Counted from the first letter of the stretch, positions 7,714 through 17,616 are shown. The stretch: DNA of 37,593 nucleotides from Clostridiales bacterium DTU089 (GCA_001513045.1 LFSB01000001.1:1-37593); one strand, 5' to 3'. A program made the numbers and translations. The notes: a model not told the origin generated them from the sequence alone.

Positions 7714-8841
7714 TTACCCCGTCCTTATTTTCAACACTATTCCGAGCGATACCGCGGTGAGCGCCGGCATGAAAACCGTCATCGACAGCAGCACGGAGGT
7801 GCAGGATGAAAGCGAGCTCATAAGCGATGCGGACGCACCCTCACCGAGCATATCGGCGCACACTCCGCAGAAAAAGAACACCGCAAGCCACGCCGTAAGC
7901 TCCGCCGCAACAGGCAGAAACATCAGAATACAGACCGCTATACCGAACACTCCGGCGGTGTTTTTCAGCATGGACAGTCCGCCCACAACCGAAGAATATG
8001 CCTCGCTGAGAGCCGCACCCACAACCGGAACCGCACTGCCGAGAAGAAATTTCACTCCACGGGAGGCAAGGGTGTCCGAGGATGCCGCAAGCAAGCTTTT
8101 TACCGAGAGCAGACCGCTGAATATTATACCTGCAAAGCCGAGCGTAAAGGTGACTGTTTTACGCACAGCCGAGGCGAATTTTTCTCCCGCAAGCTGCGGA
8201 GCCACGGCACCGGTTATACCGAGAGCTGCCGAAACATTTACAAGCGGCAGCATAAGGGTCGACACCGTTTGCGAAATCACCTGCAAAATGCCTGTTGCGA
8301 ACGAGCCGTATGACACGGCAAGCACCGGATTGCCGGCGGCGGCAACCGCAGCGGCAAAAACAGGTATGAATATCAGCATAAATTCCGAGCAGAGCGAAAT
8401 TGCCGAACGCGCGTTACCGATTACGGATGATGCGGGAAACGCCACGCACAGCACCGTAAACACTCCGCACATAAACGATGCGGCTTTTCTGCCGCCCGAG
8501 CCTTCCGGAAGCACTCCGTTAACCAGAGAGGAAAGCATGAGCGCGGCAAGAATCTTCAGTCCGCTCTTCAAGGGCGAAACCGCCCTGCCGGTAAATATAT
8601 CAAATATCAGCGAAATGAATTTCTTCGGAGTTACGGAGAAAAGCTGTTCAAAATCCGCTCCCGACACACCGAGCTGCTCAAGCAGCTGTTTCGTGTCCTC
8701 ATCAAGCTTTTCGTAAATCTCCGAAATTCCCGAGGCGTCGCTCTGGCGACTGTAAAGCTCATCCGACGCATATGCCGCCGGGGCAAGCAGAACTGCCAGC
8801 AACAGTGCAAGCAAGAAGCTACGCAGACATCTTTTTTTCAT
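7714..8841 (-). CDS. spoIIIAE: Stage III sporulation protein AE
   Basis: A 375-residue polytopic membrane protein with an N-terminal signal-like hydrophobic stretch (residues ~7-24), a short soluble region (DEDTKQLLEQLGVSGADFEQLF) and at least seven predicted membrane segments. In the SpoIIIA complex it is regarded as the main integral-membrane component, probably a transporter-like core. AGGAAAG precedes the ATG at 8841. The family is well recognised by KSGLKILAALMLSSLVNG and by GSAVPVVGAALSEAYSSVVGG. Confidence 0.95.
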   Translation of the reverse strand: MKKRCLRSFLLALLLAVLLAPAAYASDELYSRQSDASGISEIYEKLDEDTKQLLEQLGVSGADFEQLFSVTPKKFISLIFDIFTGRAVSPLKSGLKILAALMLSSLVNGVLPEGSGGRKAASFMCGVFTVLCVAFPASSVIGNARSAISLCSEFMLIFIPVFAAAVAAAGNPVLAVSYGSFATGILQVISQTVSTLMLPLVNVSAALGITGAVAPQLAGEKFASAVRKTVTFTLGFAGIIFSGLLSVKSLLAASSDTLASRGVKFLLGSAVPVVGAALSEAYSSVVGGLSMLKNTAGVFGIAVCILMFLPVAAELTAWLAVFFFCGVCADMLGEGASASLMSSLSSCTSVLLSMTVFMPALTAVSLGIVLKIRTG

Positions 8842-8850
8842 TTTCTTTCC

Positions 8851-9234
8851 TCACAGATACGCAGCGGCAAGCGCAAACACAGCCTTAATCATGGGCAGCG
8901 CAAGCACGAGTATCGCCGCCTTTGAAAACATATCCACCGCCGTTGAGAGCGCAGATGAACCGCCGTCCTTGCAAACATCCGACGCGAGCGCACCTACAAC
9001 AGATATTCCCAGCGCCTTGAACAGCAACGAGGTGTATTCAGCCGATGCTCCCGCGGATTCCGCCGCCCTGCCGAGCTGTCCGAAGACCTCGGAAAGCTGT
9101 GAAACCGAGAAAAACAGCACCGCCGCTATGCCTGCCGCTTCAACCATCACGGCATATTCCGGAGCATATTTTTTTACAAGCGCGACAGTGACGCAGCCGA
9201 CACACGCAAGCGCCGCAATTCCGAATATATCCAT
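8851..9234 (-). CDS. spoIIIAD: Stage III sporulation protein AD
   Basis: A 127-residue membrane protein with four hydrophobic segments. The motif AALACVGCVTVALVKKYAPE near the N terminus and FKALGISVVGALASDVCKDGG in the middle are typical of SpoIIIAC/AD. It lies between spoIIIAC (2 nt gap) and spoIIIAE (9 nt gap). It belongs to the mother-cell channel complex; its own activity is unknown. Confidence 0.94.
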   Translation of the reverse strand: MDIFGIAALACVGCVTVALVKKYAPEYAVMVEAAGIAAVLFFSVSQLSEVFGQLGRAAESAGASAEYTSLLFKALGISVVGALASDVCKDGGSSALSTAVDMFSKAAILVLALPMIKAVFALAAAYL

Positions 9235-9236
9235 AT

Positions 9237-9431
9237 TTACAGCCCAAAGAGGGAGCGAAGTGCCCTCATTACGTTTTCTATTTGCGGTATGAGCATGATG
9301 AGAACCACAACAATCCCGGCTATGGTTGTCAATGTGGCATATTCCTCTCTGCCGGATTTTGACAGCAGCTGATTGAGTATTACAACTATGATTCCGACTG
9401 CCGCCACCTTAAAAACAAAATCCACACTCAT
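9237..9431 (-). CDS. spoIIIAC: Stage III sporulation protein AC
   Basis: A 64-residue, two-helix membrane protein, FVFKVAAVGIIVVILNQLL followed by SGREEYATLTTIAGIVVVL, matching SpoIIIAC in length and topology. It resembles the first half of SpoIIIAD, and the two are considered related. It sits 10 nt after spoIIIAB and 2 nt before spoIIIAD. Confidence 0.94.
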   Translation of the reverse strand: MSVDFVFKVAAVGIIVVILNQLLSKSGREEYATLTTIAGIVVVLIMLIPQIENVMRALRSLFGL

Positions 9432-9441
9432 GGACGCTCTC

Positions 9442-9951
9442 CTATATAAGTATTATCGCCGCACCGGCTGCGGCAAGTAAGCCCAGACTTCTGCACAGCT
9501 TACCGTACTTCCCGGCGCTCTCCCGCGCCTGAACGGAGCGCAAGGAAAAAATCTCCGAATAATCATCTATCAGCGAAAGCTGACCCTCGCAGTCTGTGGT
9601 TCCCAGAGCATCCCCGAAAGCACACAAAAGCCCGATATCCTCACCGTTAAGCAGACAAAGCCTTCCCTTTTGCTCAAGTGAGGTCCGCCACGCATATGCA
9701 AACGGCTCTCCGCTCTCAAAAAGCTCACAGCAAACCGGCAAAAATGCGAGCTTCTTCATCTCCTCACGCTCACACGCGCCCTTAATAAGCTCGGCAAGGC
9801 TGCTTTGCCTGTACATCATTTCCCGGCGCATGGCCGACAAAAGCAGACACAGCGCCCTCAGATTCCTTACCCTCAGCTCTCCCGCGGACGCAAAAAAGAA
9901 GCCGGCGAGCATACAAGCGCTCATAACAAGCACTGTTCCCACGGTTTTCAT
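9442..9951 (-). CDS. spoIIIAB: Stage III sporulation protein AB
   Basis: About 169 residues with a transmembrane helix at each end (residues ~2-20 and the last ~18) and a soluble helical middle carrying LRALCLLLSAMRREMMYRQ, reminiscent of the GspF/type II secretion inner-membrane fold noted for this family. The ATG at 9951 overlaps the spoIIIAA stop by 4 nt (ATGA) and gives a family-like length; an upstream GTG at 9966 is possible. It is thought to work with the ATPase SpoIIIAA in assembling or powering the channel. Confidence 0.92.
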   Translation of the reverse strand: MKTVGTVLVMSACMLAGFFFASAGELRVRNLRALCLLLSAMRREMMYRQSSLAELIKGACEREEMKKLAFLPVCCELFESGEPFAYAWRTSLEQKGRLCLLNGEDIGLLCAFGDALGTTDCEGQLSLIDDYSEIFSLRSVQARESAGKYGKLCRSLGLLAAAGAAIILI

Positions 9952-10895
9952 GTCTTTCCCGACCACTCCTCATAGGTATATATTCGCTTTATACGCGTAG
10001 GACACGCTGCCGATTCAAGCATAATTATGCTTGAAAACGCGCGGGTATCCATCAGCCGCCTTATCTGCGTCCTCGAACGCAGCTCCTCCTCGCTCCCGGC
10101 ATGGGCGGCGGCTATGAAGGACACCCCCGAATCGAGCCCGCTCATTATTGCCTGAACATCATCCATCGAGCCGACCTCGTCGCAGACTATAAGCTGAGGC
10201 GACATGGAGCGAAGCGCCGACAATATCCCCTCACTCTTGGGATAGGCATTGAGCACATCCGTATTCGGACCGAGCTGCATCTGTGCAACCCCCGCCGAGC
10301 ATGCCGCTATCTCGCTGCGCTCATCCACCACGCATACCTTGTAATATTCCCCCGCCTCACCGGAGGACAGCGCACGCACAAGGTCGCGCAGGAGTGTGGT
10401 TTTTCCGCTTGAGGGAGAACCGCAAAGCAGCACTCCGCAAAGCACCCGCGCCCCGAGAGCTTCAAAAACAGGCTTCGAGCAGCCGATAAACTGCCGGGCT
10501 ATGCGAAGGTTCAGACAGGATATGTCCTTCAATGAAAGTATGCCGTCACGCGAGGAGACGGCAGTACCGCACAGACCCGCCCTGTGACCTCCCGCAAGAG
10601 TTATAAAGCCGCGGTTTATGCTCTGCTGACAGCTGTGCACCGAATACCCGCAGAAGGCTCCGAGCGCACAGGCGATGTCCTCAGGCGATGCGCGCATAAC
10701 ATTATCGGAATATATTCTCGTAAATCTCCCCGATATTGTTATGAAAGAAGATGATGCTCCCGTAACAAGAACCACCGGTTGATTTGCACGCAGACGCACC
10801 TCGCTTATGCGCTGCGCCGTCTGCTCCGGCAGGCACATAAGCACTGCGCGAATATTTTCGGGCAAAAAGCCCACAGCCTGTGCGAACGCCTTCAC
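9948..10895 (-). CDS. spoIIIAA: Stage III sporulation protein AA (channel ATPase)
   Basis: A secretion-type ATPase of about 315 residues. Walker A is GSPSSGKTT (residues ~159-167) and Walker B is LIVCDEVGS; YSVHSCQQSINRGFITLAGGHRAG lies in the N-terminal half of the ATPase core. It is the only cytosolic enzyme of the SpoIIIA complex. The GTG at 10895 is preferred: an AAAGGCGGTGA ribosome-binding region lies just upstream and LPENIRAVL then falls where family members begin. An ATG at 10946 has no Shine-Dalgarno sequence. First gene of the operon. Confidence 0.94.
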   Translation of the reverse strand: MKAFAQAVGFLPENIRAVLMCLPEQTAQRISEVRLRANQPVVLVTGASSSFITISGRFTRIYSDNVMRASPEDIACALGAFCGYSVHSCQQSINRGFITLAGGHRAGLCGTAVSSRDGILSLKDISCLNLRIARQFIGCSKPVFEALGARVLCGVLLCGSPSSGKTTLLRDLVRALSSGEAGEYYKVCVVDERSEIAACSAGVAQMQLGPNTDVLNAYPKSEGILSALRSMSPQLIVCDEVGSMDDVQAIMSGLDSGVSFIAAAHAGSEEELRSRTQIRRLMDTRAFSSIIMLESAACPTRIKRIYTYEEWSGKT

Positions 10896-10975
10896 CGTAT
10901 CACCGCCTTTGTAATATTTATGAATCCTTGTCCCGCGATAGAACATCAAATAAAATTAACATTCAGCAAGGCTTT

Positions 10976-11004
10976 AACGTATTGAAACTTCGGCAATAAT
11001 ATGT
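10976..11004 (-). promoter_or_regulatory. Candidate sigma-E promoter of the spoIIIA operon
   Basis: Minus strand: ACATATT (11004-10998), a 14-nt spacer and AATACGTT (10983-10976). This fits the mother-cell sigma-E pattern (-35 with ATATT, 13-15 nt, -10 like CATACAHT). spoIIIA is a classical sigma-E operon in B. subtilis and the first start codon is about 80 nt further on, so position and function agree. Confidence 0.65.
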
Positions 11005-11010
11005 TACTAT
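10982..11010 (+). promoter_or_regulatory. Candidate sigma-A promoter of the yfhO-like gene
   Basis: Plus strand: TTGAAA (10982-10987), a 17-nt spacer and TACTAT (11005-11010), 45 nt before the ATG at 11056. It overlaps the divergent sigma-E promoter almost completely. Confidence 0.5.
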
Positions 11011-11055
11011 TACAAGTAATGTAAAAAAATCCATTTTCATGAAAGAGGACGGAAA

Positions 11056-13929
11056 ATGAATAAAGAACTGAAAAAGGAGCGCGGTATAGGCGCGTTCTTA
11101 AAAAACAACTCCTTCGTAATCCTCGCAGGCTTCTGTACGGCGATAATAATGCTCGTGGTGTACTTCTGCTACGAGCTTGTGCCCTTCGGAGACAAAACCA
11201 TACTCCGCATGGACATGTATCATCAATACGGTCCGCTGTTTGCAGAGTTTTATGAAAGACTGACAGGAGGAGACTCGCTGCTGTATTCATGGACCTCAGG
11301 CCTGGGCGGCAGCTTTTTAGGCAACTTCCTGAATTATCTCTCGTCACCCTTTCTCATTGTTGTTATGCTTTTCGGTCACGAAAACATTCCGGAGGCAATA
11401 GCAACCATGATACTGCTCAAGGCAGTGTTCGCCTCCGGAGCCTTCACATGGTATCTCAAGATTTCGCACAAGGTACACGATGCGACAAGCGCAGGCTTCG
11501 GTGTGCTGTATTCCTGCTGCGGGTTCTTTATAGCCTACTACTGGAACGTCATGTGGCTGGATGCATTCTGGCTCTTCCCTCTTGTAATACTCGGTATAGA
11601 AAAAATCATCAATGAGGGGAAAATAAAGCTTTTCCTCTCGGCGCTGGTTGTGACGCTTCTGACAAATTATTACATGGCTTACATGGTGTGCATATTCTCG
11701 GTGATATATTTTATCGCCTACTTTGTCGCACACGCAAACATCACCGACAAATTTGCGGACCTCGTCTATGAGGACGGCGCACGGCCGTCACTCAGAAAAA
11801 GAATCTCCGCAGCAATAAAAAACAGCGTTCTAATTGACCGCTGCGCACGCTTTGCCGCCGCCGCACTCTCGGCGGGACTTGTCTGTGCGGGAGTTCTGGT
11901 TCCGCTTTATTTCATACTCAAGGCGTGCTCCGCAACCTCCGGAACATGGCCGGAAACCTATAAATCATATTTTTCGATATTCGATTTTCTTGCAAACTCC
12001 CTGGCAAGTGTCGACCCGACCATACGCAGCAGCGGCGAGGACGTGCTGCCCAATATTTATTGCGGCATTCTCCCGCTTATGCTTGTGCCGCTTTATCTGT
12101 TCTCGAAAAAAATACCGCTCAAGGAAAAGCTCACCGACATTGCCATGCTCGCAATCCTTTTTTTCAGCTTCAATGTGAATTATCTCAACTATATATGGCA
12201 CGGCTTCCACTTCCCGAATGACCTGCCCTACCGCTTCTCCTTCATCTATTCCTTCGTAATACTCACCATGGCATTCAAGGCCTTTAAAAACATCGGGGAA
12301 TTTTCAAAGCGTCAGATACTCGGTGCCGGTGTGGGGCTGATAGCGTTCATAATCCTCGTTCAGGAGATAAAGTCCAAAAACGTCGATGAGCTATCCGTGT
12401 GGATAAGCATCATTTTTGTTGTTTTCTACTGTGTGGCATTCGGTATAATGGGCAATCCGAAATACCACAAAACGGCAATATCCGCGCTGCTGCTTTGCTG
12501 CATCTGCGCAGAATACACCGTCGCCAACACCGACAATTACAGCATGGACCAGCCTAAGGAGGCCTATGTCGGAGACCTTGACGATTTCCGGACGGCAAAG
12601 GCCCGGCTTGACGAATACGACCAAAGCGATTTCTACCGCATGGAGCTTACATCCCTGCGCACGAGAATGGACCCGTCATGGTACTACTACAACGGTGCGT
12701 CCATCTTCTCCTCAATGGCGTACGAATCGCTCTCCAACCTTCAAAGCAAGGTCGGAATGGTCGGAAACTACATCAACAGCTATACCTACAACTCACAGAC
12801 GCCCGTGTATAATGCGATGTTTTCAATGAAATACCTGTTTGACAACAGAACCACTCAAAGGGTCAACCCGGAGTTTTTCAAGGAGCTTTTTGTTGAAGGC
12901 AAATACAATGCACTTGAAAACATCTACTATCTGCCCATAGCATACAGAGTTAATTCAGCCGTAAAGTCATGGGAGCCGATATCCATAAGCAACCCCTTTG
13001 ACGCACAGTCGGATTACTTTGCAGCCGCCACCGGCATACCCGGCGTATTTGACAAGCTGCCGATATTCGTTGAGGATTCGACAAACCTTGACCAGATATG
13101 GGATTCGGACCTTGAAACAGGAAACATCACCTTCTTCCGTACGCAGAAGGATTCCGATGCGAGTCTCACCATTGACATCTCAGTTGAAAAGCAGCAAAAC
13201 GTTTACCTCTATGTAAAATCCAGCAACATCAAGAGCATTCAGGTCAACGGAAGCATGTCCTCTCAGACGCAGAACATCGAGCGCCCCTATATTCTTGATG
13301 TGGGTCTTCAGCCCGCGGGTACACAAATCAGCGTTGAAATGGACATTGACAACGGCAATTCGGGATACATCTACTTCTATGCCGTGGGTGTTAATGAAGC
13401 GGCATTTAAAGAGGGTTATGAGATACTCAAGGCGGACTCCCTTCAGGTTGAAAGCTTTGAGGAAACACACATAAAGGGAAAGCTAAACGCCTCCGCCGAC
13501 GGACTTGTCTACACCTCAATACCGTACGATGAGGGCTGGAGCGTATATGTGGACGGACAAAAGGTCGATGTATCGCAATATGTCAAAATCGGTACGGCGT
13601 TGCTCGGAGTGGATATAACTGCCGGCGAACACTCGATTGAATTTAAATACTCGCCCAAGGGAATGAGCTTCGGCGCAATCTGCTCGCTGTTTATGGCGCT
13701 GATATTGATTGTGCTGCTGATTATGCAAAAGCAGGGCACAATTAAAAAATCCAAGCCCCTGCGCGCACTGTGCCCCGTTGAAGAAATGCCTTTAGATGAT
13801 GCGACCGGTTCGGAGTTTCCGGAGCTTCCGCTCCCCGACGTCGCCGAAGCACAGGATGCAGAGGTTGAAAGCACGGAGGATTCAGCCGAATCCGAAACCG
13901 ATACACAACCGGAAAATAAAGAGGACTGA
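11056..13929 (+). CDS. YfhO-family polytopic membrane protein (probable GT-C type glycosyltransferase)
   Basis: A 957-residue protein with a short basic N terminus, about a dozen transmembrane helices up to residue ~490, a large extracytoplasmic domain and a last transmembrane helix ([19 protein letters not shown]) followed by an acidic, E/D-rich cytoplasmic tail. The first loop, [20 protein letters not shown], is typical of YfhO/GT-C proteins that use lipid-linked sugars, and [16 protein letters not shown] follows. B. subtilis YfhO family members are implicated in glycosylating lipoteichoic acid; the substrate here is unknown. The extracellular part ends in [19 protein letters not shown], a standard YfhO C-terminal motif. 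GAGGAC precedes the ATG. Monocistronic or with comM (44 nt downstream). Confidence 0.85.
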   Translation: MNKELKKERGIGAFLKNNSFVILAGFCTAIIMLVVYFCYELVPFGDKTILRMDMYHQYGPLFAEFYERLTGGDSLLYSWTSGLGGSFLGNFLNYLSSPFLIVVMLFGHENIPEAIATMILLKAVFASGAFTWYLKISHKVHDATSAGFGVLYSCCGFFIAYYWNVMWLDAFWLFPLVILGIEKIINEGKIKLFLSALVVTLLTNYYMAYMVCIFSVIYFIAYFVAHANITDKFADLVYEDGARPSLRKRISAAIKNSVLIDRCARFAAAALSAGLVCAGVLVPLYFILKACSATSGTWPETYKSYFSIFDFLANSLASVDPTIRSSGEDVLPNIYCGILPLMLVPLYLFSKKIPLKEKLTDIAMLAILFFSFNVNYLNYIWHGFHFPNDLPYRFSFIYSFVILTMAFKAFKNIGEFSKRQILGAGVGLIAFIILVQEIKSKNVDELSVWISIIFVVFYCVAFGIMGNPKYHKTAISALLLCCICAEYTVANTDNYSMDQPKEAYVGDLDDFRTAKARLDEYDQSDFYRMELTSLRTRMDPSWYYYNGASIFSSMAYESLSNLQSKVGMVGNYINSYTYNSQTPVYNAMFSMKYLFDNRTTQRVNPEFFKELFVEGKYNALENIYYLPIAYRVNSAVKSWEPISISNPFDAQSDYFAAATGIPGVFDKLPIFVEDSTNLDQIWDSDLETGNITFFRTQKDSDASLTIDISVEKQQNVYLYVKSSNIKSIQVNGSMSSQTQNIERPYILDVGLQPAGTQISVEMDIDNGNSGYIYFYAVGVNEAAFKEGYEILKADSLQVESFEETHIKGKLNASADGLVYTSIPYDEGWSVYVDGQKVDVSQYVKIGTALLGVDITAGEHSIEFKYSPKGMSFGAICSLFMALILIVLLIMQKQGTIKKSKPLRALCPVEEMPLDDATGSEFPELPLPDVAEAQDAEVESTEDSAESETDTQPENKED

Positions 13930-13973
13930 TAAATCCACCGGTACGGCAAAACCGATTATTGGGAGGCGATGCT

Positions 13974-14876
13974 TTGTTTTCAAAGGTAAAGAGCGTGGGA
14001 CTTTTCGGTATGGAATCCTTCCTTGTGGAGGTCGAGGCGGACATCTCCGGCGGAACCGCACGGTTTGACACTGTCGGTCTGCCCGACGCGGCGGTCAGCG
14101 AATCAAGAGACAGAGTGCGTTCGGCTATAAAGAACTGCTCGCTGGACTTTCCCGTCAGCCACGTCACCGTAAACCTTGCCCCCGCGGATATAAGAAAGGA
14201 AGGCCCCGTATACGACCTTCCGATACTTATAGCGTTGCTGCTTGCAACGCGTCAGCTTCGCTGTGAGGTTGACTCTGCGGCGTTTATAGGCGAGCTCTCA
14301 CTCAGCGGAGAGGTCAGGCACATAAACGGTGTCCTCCCCATGGTAATAACCGCTCAGCAGCAAGGGCTCAGGCAAATATATATTCCGGCGGCAAACTCCG
14401 CAGAGGGCTGCGTCGCCGAAAGCATAGAGGTTTATCCTGTTAAAACCGTTTCGCAGCTTCTCAACCACCTCAACGGAATTGAACCGATAAAGCCGCTTGA
14501 AAAATCCGATTTCAAGGATGAGGAGATTTCCCTGACTCTTCCGGATTTCAAGGATGTCAAGGGGCAGCTTGAGGCGAAAAGAGCGCTTGAGGTGGCGGCT
14601 GCCGGAGGTCATAATCTGATGATGATAGGCCCTCCCGGCTCCGGAAAAAGCATGCTTGCGGCAAGAATCCCATCCATACTGCCGTATATGACCTTCAATG
14701 AGGCGGTTGAAACAACTAAAGTATTCTCTATTGCAGGTGCTCTTCCTCCCGGAATTTCGCTGCTGAAAAGCCGCCCGTTCCGCGCGCCGCATCATACGGT
14801 ATCGCCCGCCGGACTTTCCGGAGGCGGCGCAATACCGCGTCCGGGAGAGCTTTCACTCGCACACAACGGTGTCTGA
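13974..14876 (+). pseudogene. comM: comM/yifB Mg-chelatase-like ATPase, 3' half removed by the integrated element
   Basis: The 300 residues present are the normal N-terminal S5/Lon-like domain ([41 protein letters not shown]) followed by the start of the AAA+ domain with Walker [10 protein letters not shown] and the following [17 protein letters not shown]. The frame stops right after [10 protein letters not shown], where family members continue LFLDE (Walker B). Full-length ComM is about 500 residues, so sensor and C-terminal domains are missing. ComM is a hexameric helicase for branch migration in natural transformation. The start is a TTG at 13974 with GGGAGG 7 nt upstream. The abrupt change of gene content after 14876 shows disruption by integration rather than random mutation. 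Confidence 0.92.
14868..14876. other. Left attachment junction of the element in comM
   Basis: The comM reading frame is intact through GGTGTC (14868-14873) and the next codon is TGA, where the conserved Walker B leucine-phenylalanine should be. The crossover therefore lies at or just before 14873. The right junction, the rest of comM and the integrase are not in the window, so core length and recombinase type cannot be read. Confidence 0.75.
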
Positions 14877-14914
14877 TTACCTTGTGAAACGCGATGCTGG
14901 GCGCAAATAACGCT

Positions 14915-14942
14915 CAAAAAAGCCCCTAATTAGGGGGTTTTG
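14915..14942. terminator. Bidirectional terminator-like hairpin at the element edge
   Basis: CCCC (14923-14926) pairs with GGGG (14933-14936) around TAATTA, flanked by AAAA on the left and TTTT (14938-14941) on the right, which extends the pairing and gives a U-tract on either strand. It would insulate the truncated comM transcript from the element. The remaining 14943-15042 shows no gene. Confidence 0.55.
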
Positions 14943-15042
14943 CTCGTATTGCGGGCTGATTTTGCCCACTTTGGTACATAACGCTTGTGTGTTTCTCGGC
15001 ATTTGACACGGAAATAGGATGGACTTGAAAGGAAAAATGGGG

Positions 15043-15072
15043 TTGAGATACGCCATAAAGTGCATTTATAAT
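15043..15072 (+). promoter_or_regulatory. Candidate promoter of the helicase gene
   Basis: TTGAGA (15043-15048), 18-nt spacer, TATAAT (15067-15072), then a small hairpin (15097-15111, TTCGG/CCGAA) and the AAGGAGG ribosome-binding site at 15121. The -10 is perfect, the -35 matches 4/6 or better. Confidence 0.5.
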
Positions 15073-15135
15073 GAACCTATCGGCGAAACTTAACCTTTCG
15101 GCAAAACCGAATACCGTAGAAAGGAGGCGGCTCGC

Positions 15136-17616
15136 TTGGGTCTACTCGACAGCTTTTTTGCTAATCGGAAACAAAAGAAGGACGAGCGTGATGCTCTATG
15201 CCGTTCTGCCATTGACGAAGTGGTGGCAGCGACCCAGGGCATAGAGAACCTCCTTCATGATACTCCTGGATATATCTACGACTACGATTATACAAGCACT
15301 CTTGCTTCCTGGCTTCAATTGGAGAGTCGACTTGCGGGACAGAATCGCAAACTTCGAAAATCCTCGTCACACCGTGAACTACAGCGGCAGAGTGGCCTTT
15401 TTCAGACTGCGCTCTCCAACCTCAATAGTAGCATTTCAGCCCACAATTCCTTATGGCTCAAGAACGCAATTACCGAGGCGTATCGGCTCATCGGCAACAT
15501 AGAAGGGCGGCCTCTTGACCACCAACAAATGGGGTGCATCGTAAAGGATGCACCAAACCACCTCGTAGTTGCCGGAGCCGGAACTGGAAAGACCACGACC
15601 ATATTAGGGAAGGTCAAATACCTCCTCGCAACCGAGGCTTGTAAGCCTGATGAAATCCTCGTTCTTTCCTTTACAAACGCCGCGGCGAGCGAGATGAACG
15701 CCCGGCTTGTTAAGGAGACAAACCTCGACATTAGGGTTTCGACATTCCACAAGCTCGGCTTGGATATCATAAGAAAAGCCGAAGGAAAAGCTCCGCTTAT
15801 ATACAAAGGCGATTCACGCAGGTTCATTCGGGAGCAGATTGATAATTGCCTCGAAGATGACGAATATGCCCGACTTCTCATGGTCTATATGCTCTTTCAT
15901 CGGGTTAATCAGAAGTCTGAGTTTGACTTTGATTCCGAGCGATCATACAAGGAGTATTTGACAACTAATCCTCCGACCACAATCAAGGGTGAAACCGTAA
16001 AGAGCTATGGCGAAATGGAAATCGCTAACTTTCTCACTCAATATGGCATCGCATACCAATATGAAGCCTCGTACAAGGTCGATACCCGCACTGAGGAATT
16101 CGGGCAATACTACCCGGATTTCTACCTGCCCCAGTACGATATTTACATTGAATACTTCGGCACGAACAGTAAGGGAGAAGTACCTTCATATTTTTCGGGC
16201 CGTGATGGAAAGACGGCGACTGAAGTTTACCAAGAAGGTATCGCATGGAAAGAGAGCATCCATCAAGCGAACAGCACCGCTCTGATAGAGTGCTTTGCAT
16301 ATGAGAAACTCAATGGCAGCCTCCTCGATAACCTTCGGAAAGCTCTCCAAAAGCATGGAGTATCAATGGAGCAGGTCTCCGTAAACGAACTGTTCTCGCA
16401 GATGGACACGGGAAAAAAGAATGTCCTTGATGGGCTTGCGGAGCTTTTTCAAACCGTCTTGTCGCTGTCAAAAAGCAACCGCTTGACCTCGCAGGGATTG
16501 ATGGACTTGTGCGCGGCTCCGTCCTTTGTAGGACAGAAGGTGCTTGTGCGGCTCTTTAATCCTATTTTTGATGCCTATGAGAAGATGCTTGCGAGCGAAG
16601 GTTCAATCGACTTCAGCGATATGATAAACCGCGCTTGCGACCATGTCATCGCCGGGACGTTCCACCACAGCTTCAAGTATGTCGTTATCGACGAGTATCA
16701 GGACATTTCCAAAGGGCAGTATAGCCTCCTCCAAGCCGTGAGAAAGGATGCCTTCTTTTCGTTGTTCTGCGTGGGCGATGACTGGCAGAGCATTTACCGA
16801 TTTGCCGGAAGTGACATCGGGTATATCCTCAATTTTGCGCGGTATTGGGGAAACTCAGAGACGAGTAAGATAGAGACCACATATCGTTTCTCGCAGAGAC
16901 TTATCGACATTTCGAGCCGCTTCATCATGGAGAACCCGAATCAGCTTAAGAAAGCCATTCGCGCGTCAAACGACACCGAGCAGTATGTTCTCGGTGAAAT
17001 CCAGGGATACACGGATAAATGGGCAATTCAGTTCATGCTCTCGAAGTTGGAGGATTTGCCTCAGAATAGCACCGTTTACTTCATTGGGCGATACCAATTC
17101 GACTCCGACCTTCTTAAAGAAAGCGGTCGACTGCGCTTGTCCTACAACAACATCTCAAAGGTGCTGGATGTATGCCTCCCGTCCCGACCTGATCTCCGAA
17201 TGGCATTTTACACCGCACATAGGTCGAAGGGGCTACAAGCAGATTTTGTCTTTATCATCAATAATCGGGCTTCCTACATGGGCTTTCCGAGCAAGGTGCA
17301 GAACCCTCCGCTCATTGATATGTTACTTGAGAAAGCGGATACATACCCGGATGCCGAAGAGCGACGCCTCTTCTATGTGGCAATGACCCGCGCAAAAAAG
17401 CGAGTGTACCTCATTACCACAGAAAAAAACACCTCCTCCTTTGCTCTTGAGCTTAAGAGCCGATACCAGGAGGAGATGCGAAAGGAAGCCTTTACCTGTC
17501 CACTTTGTGGCGCGCCTCTTGTAAAACGCAACGGGCAGTACGGCGCATTTTATGGGTGTACGAATTATCGGACAACCGGGTGCAGGTACACAAGAAAAGT
17601 CGTAACCAGTCGATAG
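15136..17616 (+). CDS. UvrD-like SF1 helicase with PD-(D/E)XK-like insertion and C-terminal zinc ribbon
   Basis: 826 residues. A helical N-terminal region (~1-125) precedes LDHQQMGCI (Q motif) and Walker A VAGAGTGKTT (~145-153); Walker B is VVIDEYQDIS (D519, E520); motif VI is RRLFYVAMTRAKKRV. Between motifs Ia/Ib and II, residues ~290-395 hold an insertion with E294, PDF (D328), IEYFG (E339) and WKESIH (K372), spaced like a restriction-endonuclease-fold (PD-(D/E)XK) nuclease. The C terminus (CPLCGAPL...GCTNYRTTGC) is a topoisomerase-type zinc ribbon. The pattern recalls HelD/helicase IV-like proteins. Start is TTG with AAGGAGG 8 nt upstream. It stands alone between promoter and AT-rich module. 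Likely DNA processing or defence; function not shown. Confidence 0.85.
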   Translation: MGLLDSFFANRKQKKDERDALCRSAIDEVVAATQGIENLLHDTPGYIYDYDYTSTLASWLQLESRLAGQNRKLRKSSSHRELQRQSGLFQTALSNLNSSISAHNSLWLKNAITEAYRLIGNIEGRPLDHQQMGCIVKDAPNHLVVAGAGTGKTTTILGKVKYLLATEACKPDEILVLSFTNAAASEMNARLVKETNLDIRVSTFHKLGLDIIRKAEGKAPLIYKGDSRRFIREQIDNCLEDDEYARLLMVYMLFHRVNQKSEFDFDSERSYKEYLTTNPPTTIKGETVKSYGEMEIANFLTQYGIAYQYEASYKVDTRTEEFGQYYPDFYLPQYDIYIEYFGTNSKGEVPSYFSGRDGKTATEVYQEGIAWKESIHQANSTALIECFAYEKLNGSLLDNLRKALQKHGVSMEQVSVNELFSQMDTGKKNVLDGLAELFQTVLSLSKSNRLTSQGLMDLCAAPSFVGQKVLVRLFNPIFDAYEKMLASEGSIDFSDMINRACDHVIAGTFHHSFKYVVIDEYQDISKGQYSLLQAVRKDAFFSLFCVGDDWQSIYRFAGSDIGYILNFARYWGNSETSKIETTYRFSQRLIDISSRFIMENPNQLKKAIRASNDTEQYVLGEIQGYTDKWAIQFMLSKLEDLPQNSTVYFIGRYQFDSDLLKESGRLRLSYNNISKVLDVCLPSRPDLRMAFYTAHRSKGLQADFVFIINNRASYMGFPSKVQNPPLIDMLLEKADTYPDAEERRLFYVAMTRAKKRVYLITTEKNTSSFALELKSRYQEEMRKEAFTCPLCGAPLVKRNGQYGAFYGCTNYRTTGCRYTRKVVTSR

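Noticed and set aside
7757-8716. 319-codon plus-strand frame
   Set aside because: Lies opposite spoIIIAE, of low-complexity Ala/Ser/Thr/Pro composition; a shadow of GC-rich coding.
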